Shown: positions 48,380 through 57,639, counted from the stretch's first letter. The stretch: 64,000 nt of DNA from Pseudonocardia ammonioxydans (GCF_900115005.1 NZ_FOUY01000009.1:62001-126000), one strand, 5' to 3'. Notes: generated by a model from the sequence alone, not told the origin. Program-made: numbers and translations.

Positions 48380-50137
48380 TCAGCCGCGGTCGTCCAAACG
48401 ATCCCGCATCAGGCCCAGCCGTTCGGGTGCATGGAGTCGCAGAAGTACCTGCCCGGCGTCCGCGGGACGGCGCGTCCGGGTGATCCCAGACACGGCGACC
48501 ATGGTCAGGAACGCCAGCGGCACGCTCACGATGGCCGGCCGATAGAGCAGCACCTCGACCCAGCCGCCGGTGGCGACGGGCAGGTACGCCTGCAGCCCGC
48601 TGATCGCGGCGGTCACCGCCCCGGCCGACGTCACCCCGCCGACGACCACGCCCGCGATCGCGCCGACGTCGGTCAGCCCGCGCCACCAGATCCCCAGCAC
48701 CAGCAGGGGACAGAAGGTCGAGGCCGCGACCGCGAACACCAGCACCACGGCCTCGGCGAAGTTCAGCCCGGTCGGGACGAGCGCGACGACCGTCGGCGGG
48801 AGCCCGGCCAGCACGGTGGCCACCGGGAAGCGCCGGGCCAGCCCGCCCTTGCCGGGCAGCACGTCGGTGGACACGACGCTGGCCAGGCTCACCAGCAGGC
48901 CGGACGCCGTCGACAGGAACGCCGCCCACGCCCCGGCCGCCACCAGACCGGCGACCAGCGAGCCGACCAGACCGCTGCCCAGGATCGCGGTCGGCAGCAG
49001 CAGCACCGCGGCGTCGGTGCGGCCGGTGACCAGCAGCTGGGGCGTGTACACCCGCGACAGCACGCCCATCAGGGTCACCAGGACGTAGAAGCTGCCCAGC
49101 ATCGCCAGGACGACGACGGCGCTGCGCCGGGCGGCCCGGCCGTCGGAGTTGGTGTAGAAGCGGCCCAGCACGTGCGGCAGGCCCATCGTGCCCAGGAACG
49201 TGGCCAGGATCAGCGAGTACGTGGCCAGCAGCTGGTGCTGCTCGGAACCGGTGAACGGGCGCAGCCAGCTCTCGTCGTCGGTGGGGGCGCCGCTGGTCAC
49301 CGGGACCGGCTCACCCGCGGCGAACGAGAGCTCGGTGCCGGTCGCGACCCGGTGCGCGGACCCGGCGGTCCAGCTGACCGGGCCGTCGACCGGCTGCCCG
49401 TCGACGGTGCCGCGGACGGTGACGTCCACCGACCGCGGGGCCTCCAGCGTCACCGGGGTCTCGACCGAGACGGTGGTCGGCTCCCGGAACTCCGGCGGCT
49501 CGTCGCGGGCGAACGTGTGCGAGTCGCCGAACCAGACCGCGAGCCCGATGATCACCGGGACGGTCAGCGCGGTGAGCTTGAACCAGTACTGGAAGGCCTG
49601 CACGAACGTCACCGAGCGCATCCCGCCGAGCGCGACCGTGGCCACCACGATCACTCCCGCGGCGGCCGAGCCGATCCAGTCCGGCAGGCCGGTGATGATC
49701 CCCAGGGTGAGCCCGGCGCCCTGGATCTGCGGCAGCAGGTAGAGCCAGCAGATGAGGATCACGACGGCGGTGCAGACCCGGCGCAGCGGCGGTGAGGCGA
49801 GCCGGGCGTCGGTGAAGTCGGGGACGGTGTAGGCACCGGAGCGGCGCAGCGGTGCCGCGACGAGCAGCAGCAGGAACAGGTAGCCGGCGGTGTAGCCGAC
49901 CGCGTACCAGAGCGCGTCGACGCCCTGGACCAGGATCAGGCCGGCGATGCCGAGGAACGAGGCCGCGGACAGGTACTCGCCGGAGATCGCGCCGGCGTTC
50001 AGCCGGGACGGCACCGAGCGCGACGCGACCAGGAAGTCGGACGTGAGGCGGGTCCGGTGCACGACCGAACCGATCACCGCCGACGCCACGGCCACCAGCA
50101 CGATCGCGACCAGCGAGATGATCGCGGTGAGGCTCAT
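48380..50137 (-). CDS. Second sodium/solute (acetate-type) symporter
   Basis: A 585-residue SSS-family transporter with about 13 helices. SGEYLSAASFLGIAGLILVQ near residue 52 is the sodium-site helix and TMGLPHVLGRFYTNSDGRAA near residue 310 the acetate-branch signature. Between them is an extracytoplasmic loop of about 80 residues with beta-strand content (TVSVETPVTLEAPRSVDVTV) that is not in ActP of proteobacteria. It precedes neither lipid nor sugar genes; the partner protein just upstream and the LytTR regulator suggest a regulated carboxylate uptake unit. Confidence 0.88.
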   Translation of the reverse strand: MSLTAIISLVAIVLVAVASAVIGSVVHRTRLTSDFLVASRSVPSRLNAGAISGEYLSAASFLGIAGLILVQGVDALWYAVGYTAGYLFLLLLVAAPLRRSGAYTVPDFTDARLASPPLRRVCTAVVILICWLYLLPQIQGAGLTLGIITGLPDWIGSAAAGVIVVATVALGGMRSVTFVQAFQYWFKLTALTVPVIIGLAVWFGDSHTFARDEPPEFREPTTVSVETPVTLEAPRSVDVTVRGTVDGQPVDGPVSWTAGSAHRVATGTELSFAAGEPVPVTSGAPTDDESWLRPFTGSEQHQLLATYSLILATFLGTMGLPHVLGRFYTNSDGRAARRSAVVVLAMLGSFYVLVTLMGVLSRVYTPQLLVTGRTDAAVLLLPTAILGSGLVGSLVAGLVAAGAWAAFLSTASGLLVSLASVVSTDVLPGKGGLARRFPVATVLAGLPPTVVALVPTGLNFAEAVVLVFAVAASTFCPLLVLGIWWRGLTDVGAIAGVVVGGVTSAGAVTAAISGLQAYLPVATGGWVEVLLYRPAIVSVPLAFLTMVAVSGITRTRRPADAGQVLLRLHAPERLGLMRDRLDDRG

Positions 50138-50150
50138 CGCAGTCCTTCAC

Positions 50151-52865
50151 TCACCTGTCGGCCACGTCCTCCGCGAACTCCTGCTCCGCGGTCTCCGAGG
50201 ACCGCACGAACCACCAGCCCAGGCCCAGCAGGAACGGGTAGACCAGGATCCCGAGCAGCAGCCAGGGCAGCCGGATGCCGAGGACCTCGACGGTGCCGAG
50301 GGACGGAACGGCCATGAACAGGGCCGGGAGCATGCCCAGGCCGAACAGCGCGACCATGCCGACCCGCAGGGCGAGCAGCAGCTGCGTGCGGACCAGGGAG
50401 TTGCGCAGCAGGGTTCCGACCGTGCCCGGGTCCTGGACGTCGGACAGCCGGCGCGACGAGTGCGCGGTCGACCGGCGCTCGGAGAGCACGATGCGGATGC
50501 GGCCGCTGCCCGGGCCGTCGTCGCCCTCCTGAGCGTCCGGCTCGACGGCGACCGGGGCGTCGGTGGGAGCGGCGGCGAACCGGCGCGGCCGGGCGCCCGT
50601 GTAGGGCTCGGGCGCATCGAGCCCCGCGGCGGGCGCCGGTGTGACCGGGGCGTCGAGGCCGGGGGCGCGCCAGATGACCTCGGTGCGCTCGGTCGCGTCC
50701 TCGTCCGGGTCCCCGAAGTCACCGAACTCCCCGTCGAGATCCGGATCGAGGTCTTCTGCGACGGCGTCCTCGTCGTCCACCGTCGGGGACGACGGTGCGG
50801 GGCCGGACGGGCCCGCCGCCGGGGGCCTGCTGCGCCGGCCGCCGGCGGTCCAGTGGGTCGGGACCGGGCTGGTCTCGGGGTGCTCCCCGGTCCCGGGGGC
50901 GGTCGGGGCCGGCGGGGAGCCGGTGTGGAGGGCCTGGGCGTCGGGCGTCCACTTCGCGCTCCACGCCGACGTCGTGGCCCCCGGGACGCGGCGCGGAAGA
51001 CCGGAGGCCCCGGTGACCGGCGGCCACTGCTTGCCGCTGTCGGTCGGGCCGGGTCCGCCGAAACCGGTGGTGTCGCGGACGCCGTCCGGGGCGTACGGGT
51101 CCGGGTCCACGTGCGAGCGCGGGCGGGGCCCACCGGTCCGGCGGGGTCGTGCCGGACCGGGCTCGTCGTCGGCGTCCTCCGGCTGCCCGGGGGTCCCGGC
51201 AGGCGCCGTCGCGCGGCCGGCCCCGGTGGCCCCGGCCCCGGGCTCGTCTGCCTCCGGGGACGTGGTCCCGGCCGGTGTGCCTCCGGTCGAGCCGGTCCCG
51301 GTCGGTCCGGCCCCCGTCCGCTCGACGTCCGTCGGCGCAGCCCCGGCAGACCCGGTCGCCGTGGGCGCAGCCCCGGCAGGCCCGGTCGCCGTGGGCGCAG
51401 CCCCGGTCGGGCCGGTCGCCGTGGATGCGGTCCCGGACGGCCCGGTCGCCGTGGGCGCCGCTCCGGTCGGGCCGGTCGCCGTGGATGCGGGCCCGGACGA
51501 CCCGGACCCCGCGGGCACAGCACCGGACGGGCCGGTCCGCACGGACGCGGTCCCGGTCGGTCCGGGCCTCGTGGATGCAGCCTCGGACGGCCTCCCCTCC
51601 GCGGGAGCAGTTCCGGACCCCGCGGGTGCAGTCCACGGCCCGGCCCCCGGCGACGGGGCCTCGGTCGGCCCGGACTCCGCGGCGGCGGTCCCGGCCGACC
51701 CGGACCCCGGAGCCGCGGTTCCGGTCGGCTCGGCGTCCGTGGAGGTCGGCTCGGCGTTCGTGGGGGCGGTCCCGGTAGGCCGGGACTCCGGGGCCGCAGC
51801 CCCGGTCGGCCCGGTCCCGGACTGCTCGGCCTCTGTGGGCCCGTTCCCGGCCGGCGGGGCCTGCCCGGCGGTCCCGGCAGCGGCGGGGTCCGCGCGGGCG
51901 GCGTGCCGGCCGGACGCCCCGGACCGGTCGGCGACCCGGCGGGCGATCTCCTGCTGCAACCAGTCCGAGCTGCCGCCGGTCCCGGGTCCCCCGCGGGCAC
52001 GGCGGGCCGCCCGGCCGCCGCTCGACTCCGGTCCGGAGCCGCCGGGCCCGGGGTCCGCGGACGGGGCGGCGGCGCGCGGCGCCCGGGTCGGCTCGGGGTC
52101 CGGGCGCGGAGCGGGCCCCGGCGTCGGCTCGGGGGGTGGTTCCGGGGCCGGCTCGGCCGCGCTCATCCGGGCCGTCCCGGCGGCGTCCCGCTGCGGTACC
52201 AGGACGGGGCGGGGGTGCTCGGCCGAGATGCTCGGGCTGCGGGGTTGCTGCGGGACCGGTACCGGCGCGCGCTCCGACGGGCGGTGGTCGTGCGCGGCGT
52301 GGCCGGTGGGTCCGGGGGTCGGGCTCGCGGACCCCTCCCGGGACAAGACGTTCTCCGAGGCCGCGGTGTGCTCCGCGGGCGTGGTGTGCTCCGCGGGCGT
52401 GGTGTGCTCCGCGGGCGTGGTGTGCTCCGAGGCCGCAGGGCTTCTCCGGGCGGCAGCGCCCTCCCGGGCGGCAGCGCCCTCCCGGGCGGCAGCGCCCTCC
52501 CGGGCAGCAGCGCTCTCTCGGGCAGCAGCGCTCTCTCGGGCGACAGCGCTCTCCGGGGCGGCAGCGCTCTCTCGGGCGGCAGCGCTCTCCGGGGCGGCAG
52601 CGCTCTCCCGGGCCACGACGTGATCCGCGCCCGTGGCGCCGGCCCAGCGGTCGGTGGTGCCGTTCGGTCCCGCAGCGCGGCGCGTGCCCGCCGGGGACGT
52701 GCCGCCGTTCCGGGCGTCGGCGGCGCGCCGGAGGGCGGCGCCGTCCGGCCACCCCGCGGCGGTGTCCGGGTCCTCGGACCCGGCGAAGTCGTCCGGCGTC
52801 CGCTCGGACGTCGGACGCACCGACGGCTGGACGCCGCCGGTGGACCTGCTCACCTCTGGCTCCAC
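50151..52865 (-). CDS. Symporter partner membrane protein with giant repeat-rich N-terminal extension
   Basis: A 904-residue protein. Only the last ~85 residues look folded: RTQLLLALRVGMVALFGLGM and LPWLLLGILVYPFLLGLGWW are two helices resembling DUF485-type partners of SSS symporters. The preceding ~800 residues are Pro, Ala, Gly, Thr, Ser and Glu in tandem units: EHTTPA x4, ARESAA-type x9-10, and ATGPTGAAPT-type x5. This part is cytoplasmic by the usual orientation and probably disordered. The GTG overlaps the RR stop by 16 bases and the stop is 14 bases before the symporter ATG, so it is translated in the operon. Homologues without such a long extension are expected. Confidence 0.78.
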   Translation of the reverse strand: MEPEVSRSTGGVQPSVRPTSERTPDDFAGSEDPDTAAGWPDGAALRRAADARNGGTSPAGTRRAAGPNGTTDRWAGATGADHVVARESAAAPESAAARESAAAPESAVARESAAARESAAAREGAAAREGAAAREGAAARRSPAASEHTTPAEHTTPAEHTTPAEHTAASENVLSREGSASPTPGPTGHAAHDHRPSERAPVPVPQQPRSPSISAEHPRPVLVPQRDAAGTARMSAAEPAPEPPPEPTPGPAPRPDPEPTRAPRAAAPSADPGPGGSGPESSGGRAARRARGGPGTGGSSDWLQQEIARRVADRSGASGRHAARADPAAAGTAGQAPPAGNGPTEAEQSGTGPTGAAAPESRPTGTAPTNAEPTSTDAEPTGTAAPGSGSAGTAAAESGPTEAPSPGAGPWTAPAGSGTAPAEGRPSEAASTRPGPTGTASVRTGPSGAVPAGSGSSGPASTATGPTGAAPTATGPSGTASTATGPTGAAPTATGPAGAAPTATGSAGAAPTDVERTGAGPTGTGSTGGTPAGTTSPEADEPGAGATGAGRATAPAGTPGQPEDADDEPGPARPRRTGGPRPRSHVDPDPYAPDGVRDTTGFGGPGPTDSGKQWPPVTGASGLPRRVPGATTSAWSAKWTPDAQALHTGSPPAPTAPGTGEHPETSPVPTHWTAGGRRSRPPAAGPSGPAPSSPTVDDEDAVAEDLDPDLDGEFGDFGDPDEDATERTEVIWRAPGLDAPVTPAPAAGLDAPEPYTGARPRRFAAAPTDAPVAVEPDAQEGDDGPGSGRIRIVLSERRSTAHSSRRLSDVQDPGTVGTLLRNSLVRTQLLLALRVGMVALFGLGMLPALFMAVPSLGTVEVLGIRLPWLLLGILVYPFLLGLGWWFVRSSETAEQEFAEDVADR
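51331..51510 (-). repeat. Tandem 30-bp repeats, about six units
   Basis: Units start at 51331, 51361, 51391, 51421, 51451 and 51481, exactly 30 bases apart, alternating between two subtypes. The first five are well conserved and the last is diverged. They encode 10-residue units of the form ATGPTGAAPT in the 904-residue symporter partner. The array is in-frame, so unit gain or loss keeps the gene open. Confidence 0.9.
52363..52434 (-). repeat. Four tandem 18-bp repeats encoding EHTTPA
   Basis: Units at 52363-52380, 52381-52398, 52399-52416 and 52417-52434. The central two are identical; the first differs at one base and the last in its final positions. They encode a 6-residue unit in the symporter partner. 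Confidence 0.92.
52443..52613 (-). repeat. Nine to ten tandem 18-bp repeats encoding ARESAA-type units
   Basis: Units start every 18 bases from 52443; nine are full length to 52604 and a tenth is partial. The consensus core is CTCCCGGGCGGCAGCGCC. They encode alternating ARESAA, APESAA and AREGAA units. All six frames are open here because the unit lacks stop triplets, which creates long antisense shadows. Confidence 0.9.
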
Positions 52866-53701
52866 GCCTGCTTGGTCGCGCGGACGAGGCGGTCCTTCAG
52901 TTCACGGGTGTGGCGGCGGCTGACCGGGAGCTCGGCCGTCTCCGGGCCGGACCCGATCCGGACGACGTAGCCGGACCCGGCCAGGCGCAGCTCGGTGACC
53001 AGCGGCAACGCGACCAGGAACGAGCGGTGGATCCGGACGAAGCCGGCGTCGCGCCAGCGGTCCTCGAGCACCGACAGCGGTATGCGGACGAGGTGGCTGC
53101 CCTCGGTGGTGTGCAGCCGGGCGTAGTCGCCCTGGGCCTCGACGTAGCGGACCGCGGACCGCGGGACCAGCTTCGTCGTGCCGGCCAGCTCGACCGGGAT
53201 CACCTCGTCGTCGCCCGCGACGTCACGGACCGGCTCGACCGGGGCGGCGCGGCCGGTCGTCATGATCCGGTCCAGGGCGGCGGAGAGGCGCTCGGTGCGC
53301 AGCGGCTTGAGCAGGTAGTCGATGGCGCCGACGTCGTAGGCGTCGACGGCGCGGTCGTCGTGCGCGGTCACGAACACGATCGCCGGCTGCACGGCCATGT
53401 TCTTCAGCACCCGGGCCAGCTCGAGCCCGTCCAGGCCCGGCATCCGGATGTCGAGGAACACGGCGTCGATGTCGGTCTGCTCGGCGACGTCCGTCCCCCC
53501 ACCGGGCCCGGCCGGACCACCGGCGGGTGCGGCCCGGCGACTGTTGAGGATGCGCAGCGCCTCGGTGGCCTCCCCGGCCTTCAGGACCGTCGCGACACGA
53601 GGGTCCTCGTCCAGCAGGAAGGCCATCTCCTCGAGCGCGGGCTGCTCGTCGTCCACCGCGAGCACGACCAGTCCCCGAGTGGTGGTGTCGTTGCTGTCCA
53701 C
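52850..53701 (-). CDS. LytTR-family response regulator with an insertion in the receiver
   Basis: A 283-residue regulator. Receiver: VDDE at residues 16-19, phospho-acceptor Asp84 in DAVFLDIRMPGLDG, Thr112 and Lys132 (YLLKPLR). Residues 55-75 are a Gly/Pro/Ala-rich insertion between the second helix and the Asp strand, which is unusual for the fold. The C-terminal LytTR DNA-binding domain runs from about 175 (VRYVEAQGDYARLHTTEGSH) to FVRIHRSFLVAL and beyond. Partner of the LytS-type kinase at 54878-56131; likely controls the adjacent symporter genes, with which it overlaps by 16 bases. Confidence 0.9.
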   Translation of the reverse strand: MDSNDTTTRGLVVLAVDDEQPALEEMAFLLDEDPRVATVLKAGEATEALRILNSRRAAPAGGPAGPGGGTDVAEQTDIDAVFLDIRMPGLDGLELARVLKNMAVQPAIVFVTAHDDRAVDAYDVGAIDYLLKPLRTERLSAALDRIMTTGRAAPVEPVRDVAGDDEVIPVELAGTTKLVPRSAVRYVEAQGDYARLHTTEGSHLVRIPLSVLEDRWRDAGFVRIHRSFLVALPLVTELRLAGSGYVVRIGSGPETAELPVSRRHTRELKDRLVRATKQAWSQR

Positions 53702-53876
53702 GATCTCCTCATCCTGCTTCCGGGCCTGGGCCGGGAAGCCATCGTCATCGATGATCGCCCGGCGCCGCGACCATGGTGACGTGCGAACGCGCGGGATGCC
53801 AGGGCACGACCCGGATCGGTGACCGGCCGGACACGCTGGGCATCGTGGCGCACCCGTCCCCGGCCCGCTATCCGGG

Positions 53877-54776
53877 TCAGAGCCCGTACCGCGCCCAGAC
53901 CGCTCTCGTCTCGATCGCGGAGAGCACCTCGGTCGCGAGGTCGCCCGGCCGCCCCGGCAGCGACGCCCGGGCGGCGGACCCCGCGCCGAGCCGGGCCAGC
54001 AGCGGCTTGCGCTGCTCGACCGGGCGCTGCTCGGCGTCCGGGAACCGTTCGGTCAGGACGTCGTGGACGTTGCCCACGCCGTCGACCAGGCCCAGCTCGC
54101 GGGCCCGCTCGCCCAGCCACACCTCGCCGTCGAACAGCTCGGCGCCGCCGCGCTTGAGCCGGTCCCCCCGGCGCTCGCGGACCCATCCGGTGAACCGCTC
54201 GTGCATCTGCTCCTGCAGGCCGTTCAGCCAGGCGACGTCCTCCGCTTTCTCCGGCAGGAACGGGTCCAGCCGGGACTTCGACCCGCCCGCGGTGTGCAGC
54301 CGGCGCGAGACACCCCACCGCTCGATCAGGCCGTCCAGCCCGAACCCGGCGCTGATCACCCCGATCGAGCCGACGATCGAGGTCGAGCAGGCGTAGATCT
54401 CGTCGGCGGCGCACGCGAGCCAGTAGCCACCCGAGGCGGCGACGTCCTCGCAGAACGCGAGCACCGGGACGCCCGACTCGTCGGCCAGGCGCCGGATCCG
54501 GTCCCCGATGAGCTGTGACTGGGTGGGCGACCCGCCCGGCGAGTTGATCACCAGCGCGACCGCGGCGAGCCGATCCGGGGCGAACGCGCGCTCGAGCACC
54601 TTCTCCACCGACGCGGCGTTCAGCGTCTGCCGCGGCACCGGGGCCGTCTGCGCGGTGATCACCCCGTGCAGGCGCACCACCGACACGACCGGAGCACCGG
54701 CCGCCGCACCGACGGTCGCGCCGAGCCTGCCGGGCAGCCGATCGGTCACCGCAGCGGGAATACGCAGGACGTCCAT
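53877..54776 (-). CDS. S49-family signal peptide peptidase (SppA-like)
   Basis: A 299-residue serine protease of the short SppA type. VVSVVRLHGVITAQTAP starts the fold, VALVINSPGGSPTQSQLIGD follows, and CEDVAASGGYWLACAADEIY contains the nucleophilic Ser in SGGYW. The Lys of the dyad is in GGSKSRLDPFLPEKAED. There is no N-terminal helix of convincing length, so it may be peripheral rather than integral. It lies between the response regulator and the histidine kinase genes, but no operon link is evident (175- and 101-base gaps). Confidence 0.88.
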   Translation of the reverse strand: MDVLRIPAAVTDRLPGRLGATVGAAAGAPVVSVVRLHGVITAQTAPVPRQTLNAASVEKVLERAFAPDRLAAVALVINSPGGSPTQSQLIGDRIRRLADESGVPVLAFCEDVAASGGYWLACAADEIYACSTSIVGSIGVISAGFGLDGLIERWGVSRRLHTAGGSKSRLDPFLPEKAEDVAWLNGLQEQMHERFTGWVRERRGDRLKRGGAELFDGEVWLGERARELGLVDGVGNVHDVLTERFPDAEQRPVEQRKPLLARLGAGSAARASLPGRPGDLATEVLSAIETRAVWARYGL

Positions 54777-54877
54777 GCGGTCCCACCGTACGCGCGCGCA
54801 CAGCGTGACGGCGGGTGACCGGAACGGCACAGCGGGCGCATCACACGTCGTCCGGGTGGAGCAGTCTCCCGGCCGGT

Positions 54878-56131
54878 TCAGGCCCGGATGCCCGCCCGGA
54901 ACTTCGGCACCCGCAGCGTGATCTTCATACCGGCGCCGACGTTGGTGTCGACGACCAGGCCGAAGTTGTCCCCGAACGCGGAGCGCATCCGGTCGTCGAC
55001 GTTGCCCAGGCCGACGTGCGCGCCGGAGAGGTGGGCGTCGTCGAGGTCCTCGTTCAGCCGTGCCGGGTCCATGCCGACGCCGTCGTCCTCCACCACGATC
55101 ACGCACTCGGACCCGGCGTTCTCCGCGCGGATGGTGACGGTGCCACCGTTCGGCTTGCCGGACAGGCCGTGGCGCACCGCGTTCTCCACCAGGGGCTGCA
55201 GCGCGAGGAACGGCAGCACCACGTTCTTGATCTCGTCGTCGATCTGCAGACGGATGTTGAGCCGGTTGCCGAAACGGGCCTTCTCCAGCTGCACGTAGCG
55301 CTCGATGTTGTCGAGCTCGTCGGTCAGCGTCGTGTACTCACCGGCCGAGCGGAACGAGTAGCGGGTGAAGTCGGCGAACTCGATCAGCAGCTCCCGGGCC
55401 CGGGTCGGGTCGGTCCGGATGAACGACGCGATCGTGGTCAGCGCGTTGTAGACGAAGTGCGGCGAGATCTGGGCGCGCAGCGCGCGGACCTCGGCCCGGT
55501 TCAGCCGGGCCCGGGAGTCGTCGAGCTCGGCGAGCTCCAGCTGGCTGGAGACGTACCGGGCGACCTCCCCGGTGGCCCGCAGGACGGGCGGGCCCGCCGT
55601 CGACGGGGTCAGCGCGGCGAGCGTCCCGATGATGGCGCCGTCGCTCTCCAGCGGCACCACGACGATGCCGCGCACCTCGCAGCCCGGCTGGTTGCACTTG
55701 ATGGAGGTGTGGCTCATCAGCTCCATCCGGCCGGTGGAGACGACGCGGTCGGCGAGCGTCTGGACGTCCTGCTGGTGCTGGTCGGCGCTGCCGTCCCAGC
55801 CCAGGACGGCGCCGCGCGAGTCGGTCATCGCCATCGCGGTGGTCTCCAGCAGCTGGCGCAGGTAGGGCAGCGCCTGCGAGGCCGACCGGGCCGAGAGTCC
55901 CTCCCGCAGCACCGGCGCGGCCAGCGCCACCGTGTGCAACGCCGAGAACGTCGCCTTGGCCAGCGGGGAGACCATGTTGTTGCGGCGGTTGCGCTGCCAC
56001 ATGAACACGAAGACCGCGACCACCACGACGACGACCACGACGGCCATCAGCAGCACCAGCGACGGCGAGATGCCGGCCGGTCCGTCGACCACCGCGAGAT
56101 CCACCGCTCCGACTCCCGACACCGCCCGCAC
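54878..56131 (-). CDS. LytS-type sensor histidine kinase
   Basis: A 417-residue kinase. One helix at ~25-45 (LLMAVVVVVVVVAVFVFMW), then a GAF-like sensor (residues ~85-200; HTSIKCNQPGCEVRGIVVVP with two Cys). The His_kinase domain starts at RALRAQISPHFVYNALTTIA near residue 220, with the phospho-acceptor His in SPHF. The ATPase domain has LVENAVRHGL, DDGVGMDP and HVGLGNVDDRM. It pairs with the LytTR regulator at 52850. The GTG follows the glycosylase stop without a gap. The two Cys in the GAF part could bind a metal or redox cofactor, which is only a guess. Confidence 0.9.
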   Translation of the reverse strand: MRAVSGVGAVDLAVVDGPAGISPSLVLLMAVVVVVVVVAVFVFMWQRNRRNNMVSPLAKATFSALHTVALAAPVLREGLSARSASQALPYLRQLLETTAMAMTDSRGAVLGWDGSADQHQQDVQTLADRVVSTGRMELMSHTSIKCNQPGCEVRGIVVVPLESDGAIIGTLAALTPSTAGPPVLRATGEVARYVSSQLELAELDDSRARLNRAEVRALRAQISPHFVYNALTTIASFIRTDPTRARELLIEFADFTRYSFRSAGEYTTLTDELDNIERYVQLEKARFGNRLNIRLQIDDEIKNVVLPFLALQPLVENAVRHGLSGKPNGGTVTIRAENAGSECVIVVEDDGVGMDPARLNEDLDDAHLSGAHVGLGNVDDRMRSAFGDNFGLVVDTNVGAGMKITLRVPKFRAGIRA

Positions 56132-57010
56132 CTATTTCACCAACCGCGACAGCCGGCGGTCGGCGAGCGGCTTGCCGCCGGTCTGGCAGGTCGGACAGTA
56201 CTGGAACGATCTCTCCGCGAAGGAGACCTCCCGGACGGTGTCGCCGCAGACCGGGCAGGGGAGCCCGGTACGGGCGTGCACCCGCAGGCCGGAACGCTTC
56301 TCCCCCTTCAGCTCCGCGGCCCCCTGCCCCACCGACCGGGCGACGGCGTCGGTCAGCACCCCGTGCACCGCCTCGGACAGCGCGTCCCGCTGCGCGGTGG
56401 TCAGCCGCGAGGCGGTGGCGTACGGCGACAGCCGGGCGGTGTGCAGGATCTCGTCGGAGTAGGCGTTGCCGATCCCGGCGAGGGTGGCCTGGTCGGTGAG
56501 CACCGTCTTCAGGCGCCGGCCGTCGCCGTCGAGGAGCGCGTCGAGCCCGTCGCGGGTCAGCTCCAGCGCGTCCGGGCCGAGCCGCGCGATGCCGGGGACC
56601 TCCGCGGGGTCGCGCACCAGGTACAGGGCCAGCCGCTTCTGGGTCCCGGCCTCGGTCAGGTCGAACCCCGGCCCGCCGACGGTGTCGAGGTGCACCCGCA
56701 GCTGCAGCGGGCCACGGCCAGGCTTCGGCGGACCGGCGCCGGCGCTCGCGTGCCAGCGCAGCCAGCCGGCCCGGGACAGGTGGGTGATCAGGTGCAGCGG
56801 GCCATCGTCCGGCCGGTCGACGAGGTCGACCGAGAGGAACTTCCCGAACCGCGACGCCCCGGTCACCACCCGCCCGGTCAGCGCCGACACCGGCGGATCG
56901 AACGTCTTGAGCGCGCTCATCGAGGCCAGGTCCACCCGGGCCACGGGGCGGTACACGGCGTGCTCGCGCAGGTGGTGGGCCAGCGCCTCCACCTCGGGGA
57001 GTTCCGGCAC
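56132..57010 (-). CDS. Fpg/Nei-family DNA glycosylase
   Basis: A 292-residue base excision enzyme. The N-terminal PELPEVEALAHHL supplies the catalytic Pro and Glu, RFGKFLSVDL the conserved Lys, and AGIGNAYSDEILHTARLSP the helix-two-turns-helix. The C-terminal zinc finger is CPVCGDTV with YCPTCQTGG. Residues near THLSRAGWLR differ from the classical MutM void-filling HLGM-type loop, so it may be a Nei-like or unspecialised member that removes oxidised bases. It precedes the kinase gene with no gap. Confidence 0.9.
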   Translation of the reverse strand: MPELPEVEALAHHLREHAVYRPVARVDLASMSALKTFDPPVSALTGRVVTGASRFGKFLSVDLVDRPDDGPLHLITHLSRAGWLRWHASAGAGPPKPGRGPLQLRVHLDTVGGPGFDLTEAGTQKRLALYLVRDPAEVPGIARLGPDALELTRDGLDALLDGDGRRLKTVLTDQATLAGIGNAYSDEILHTARLSPYATASRLTTAQRDALSEAVHGVLTDAVARSVGQGAAELKGEKRSGLRVHARTGLPCPVCGDTVREVSFAERSFQYCPTCQTGGKPLADRRLSRLVK

Positions 57011-57041
57011 GGCGGCTCCTAGTCCGGGGCTCCTGGGGCGC

Positions 57042-57482
57042 CTAGTTGATGGGCTGCAGCGGGCTGTCCGCGTGCCCGGGGGTCGACCGGTTCTTCAGGC
57101 TGCGGATCACGACCTTCGTCTCCTCCCGGGCGGTCGCGAGCCCGCGCACCATCCCGGTCCACTTCTCCGGCGGCAGGTCGTAGCCGCCCTGGGTCTTCGC
57201 GGTGATCGTGAACGGCCGCCGCAGCAGCCAGCGGGCCGGGAAGAATCCGACGCCGACGAGCACCACGACCCAGTAGAACCAGGGGAAGACCACGTGCTCG
57301 GGCACCCAGATCAGCATCATCAGCCAGAAGAAGACGAGCATTCCCAGGATCAGCACGACCGCGCCGCTCCCGGCGTCCACGTCGTGCTCGAACTCGTCAC
57401 CCACGGCCGGTGTGGTCCACTCGACCCGCCGCTGCACCTGCCACTCGCGGTAGTCCGCCGCGATCACCGTCTTCGTCGCCAA
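57042..57482 (-). CDS. Conserved two-helix membrane protein
   Basis: A 146-residue protein: a soluble N-terminal segment (YREWQVQRRVEWTTP), two long helices (GAVVLILGMLVFFWLMMLIW and PWFYWVVVLVGVGFFPARW) and a C-terminal segment with TITAKTQGGYDLPPEKWTGM. The pattern is recognisable across actinobacteria but no function is known. The start is TTG at 57482, supported by GGAGAG about 8 bases upstream; no ATG or GTG fits as well. Confidence 0.72.
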   Translation of the reverse strand: MATKTVIAADYREWQVQRRVEWTTPAVGDEFEHDVDAGSGAVVLILGMLVFFWLMMLIWVPEHVVFPWFYWVVVLVGVGFFPARWLLRRPFTITAKTQGGYDLPPEKWTGMVRGLATAREETKVVIRSLKNRSTPGHADSPLQPIN

Positions 57483-57639
57483 GGTCCGTGCTCTCCCTGC
57501 GCCGGGCCGGGCTCCCTGCCCGGTCCGTGGTCGATGTTCCCACAGCGCACCGCCAGAACCGAGCGAAACGCCCCACCCGCACCGTCACGCCCGACCCGCA
57601 CCGCCACACCCGCACCCACCCGGACGAAGATCCGCCGCA

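Noticed and set aside
51331..52613. Regular repeats suggesting a CRISPR array
   Set aside because: Units are directly adjacent without unique spacers, are in frame and encode peptide repeats, and no cas gene is present.
49947..52970. A plus-strand frame of about 1,000 codons
   Set aside because: It lies antisense to the symporter-partner gene and the 3' half of the symporter. It is open only because GC-rich tandem repeats lack stops, has no domain, and shows the arginine/proline/glycine composition of a shadow frame.
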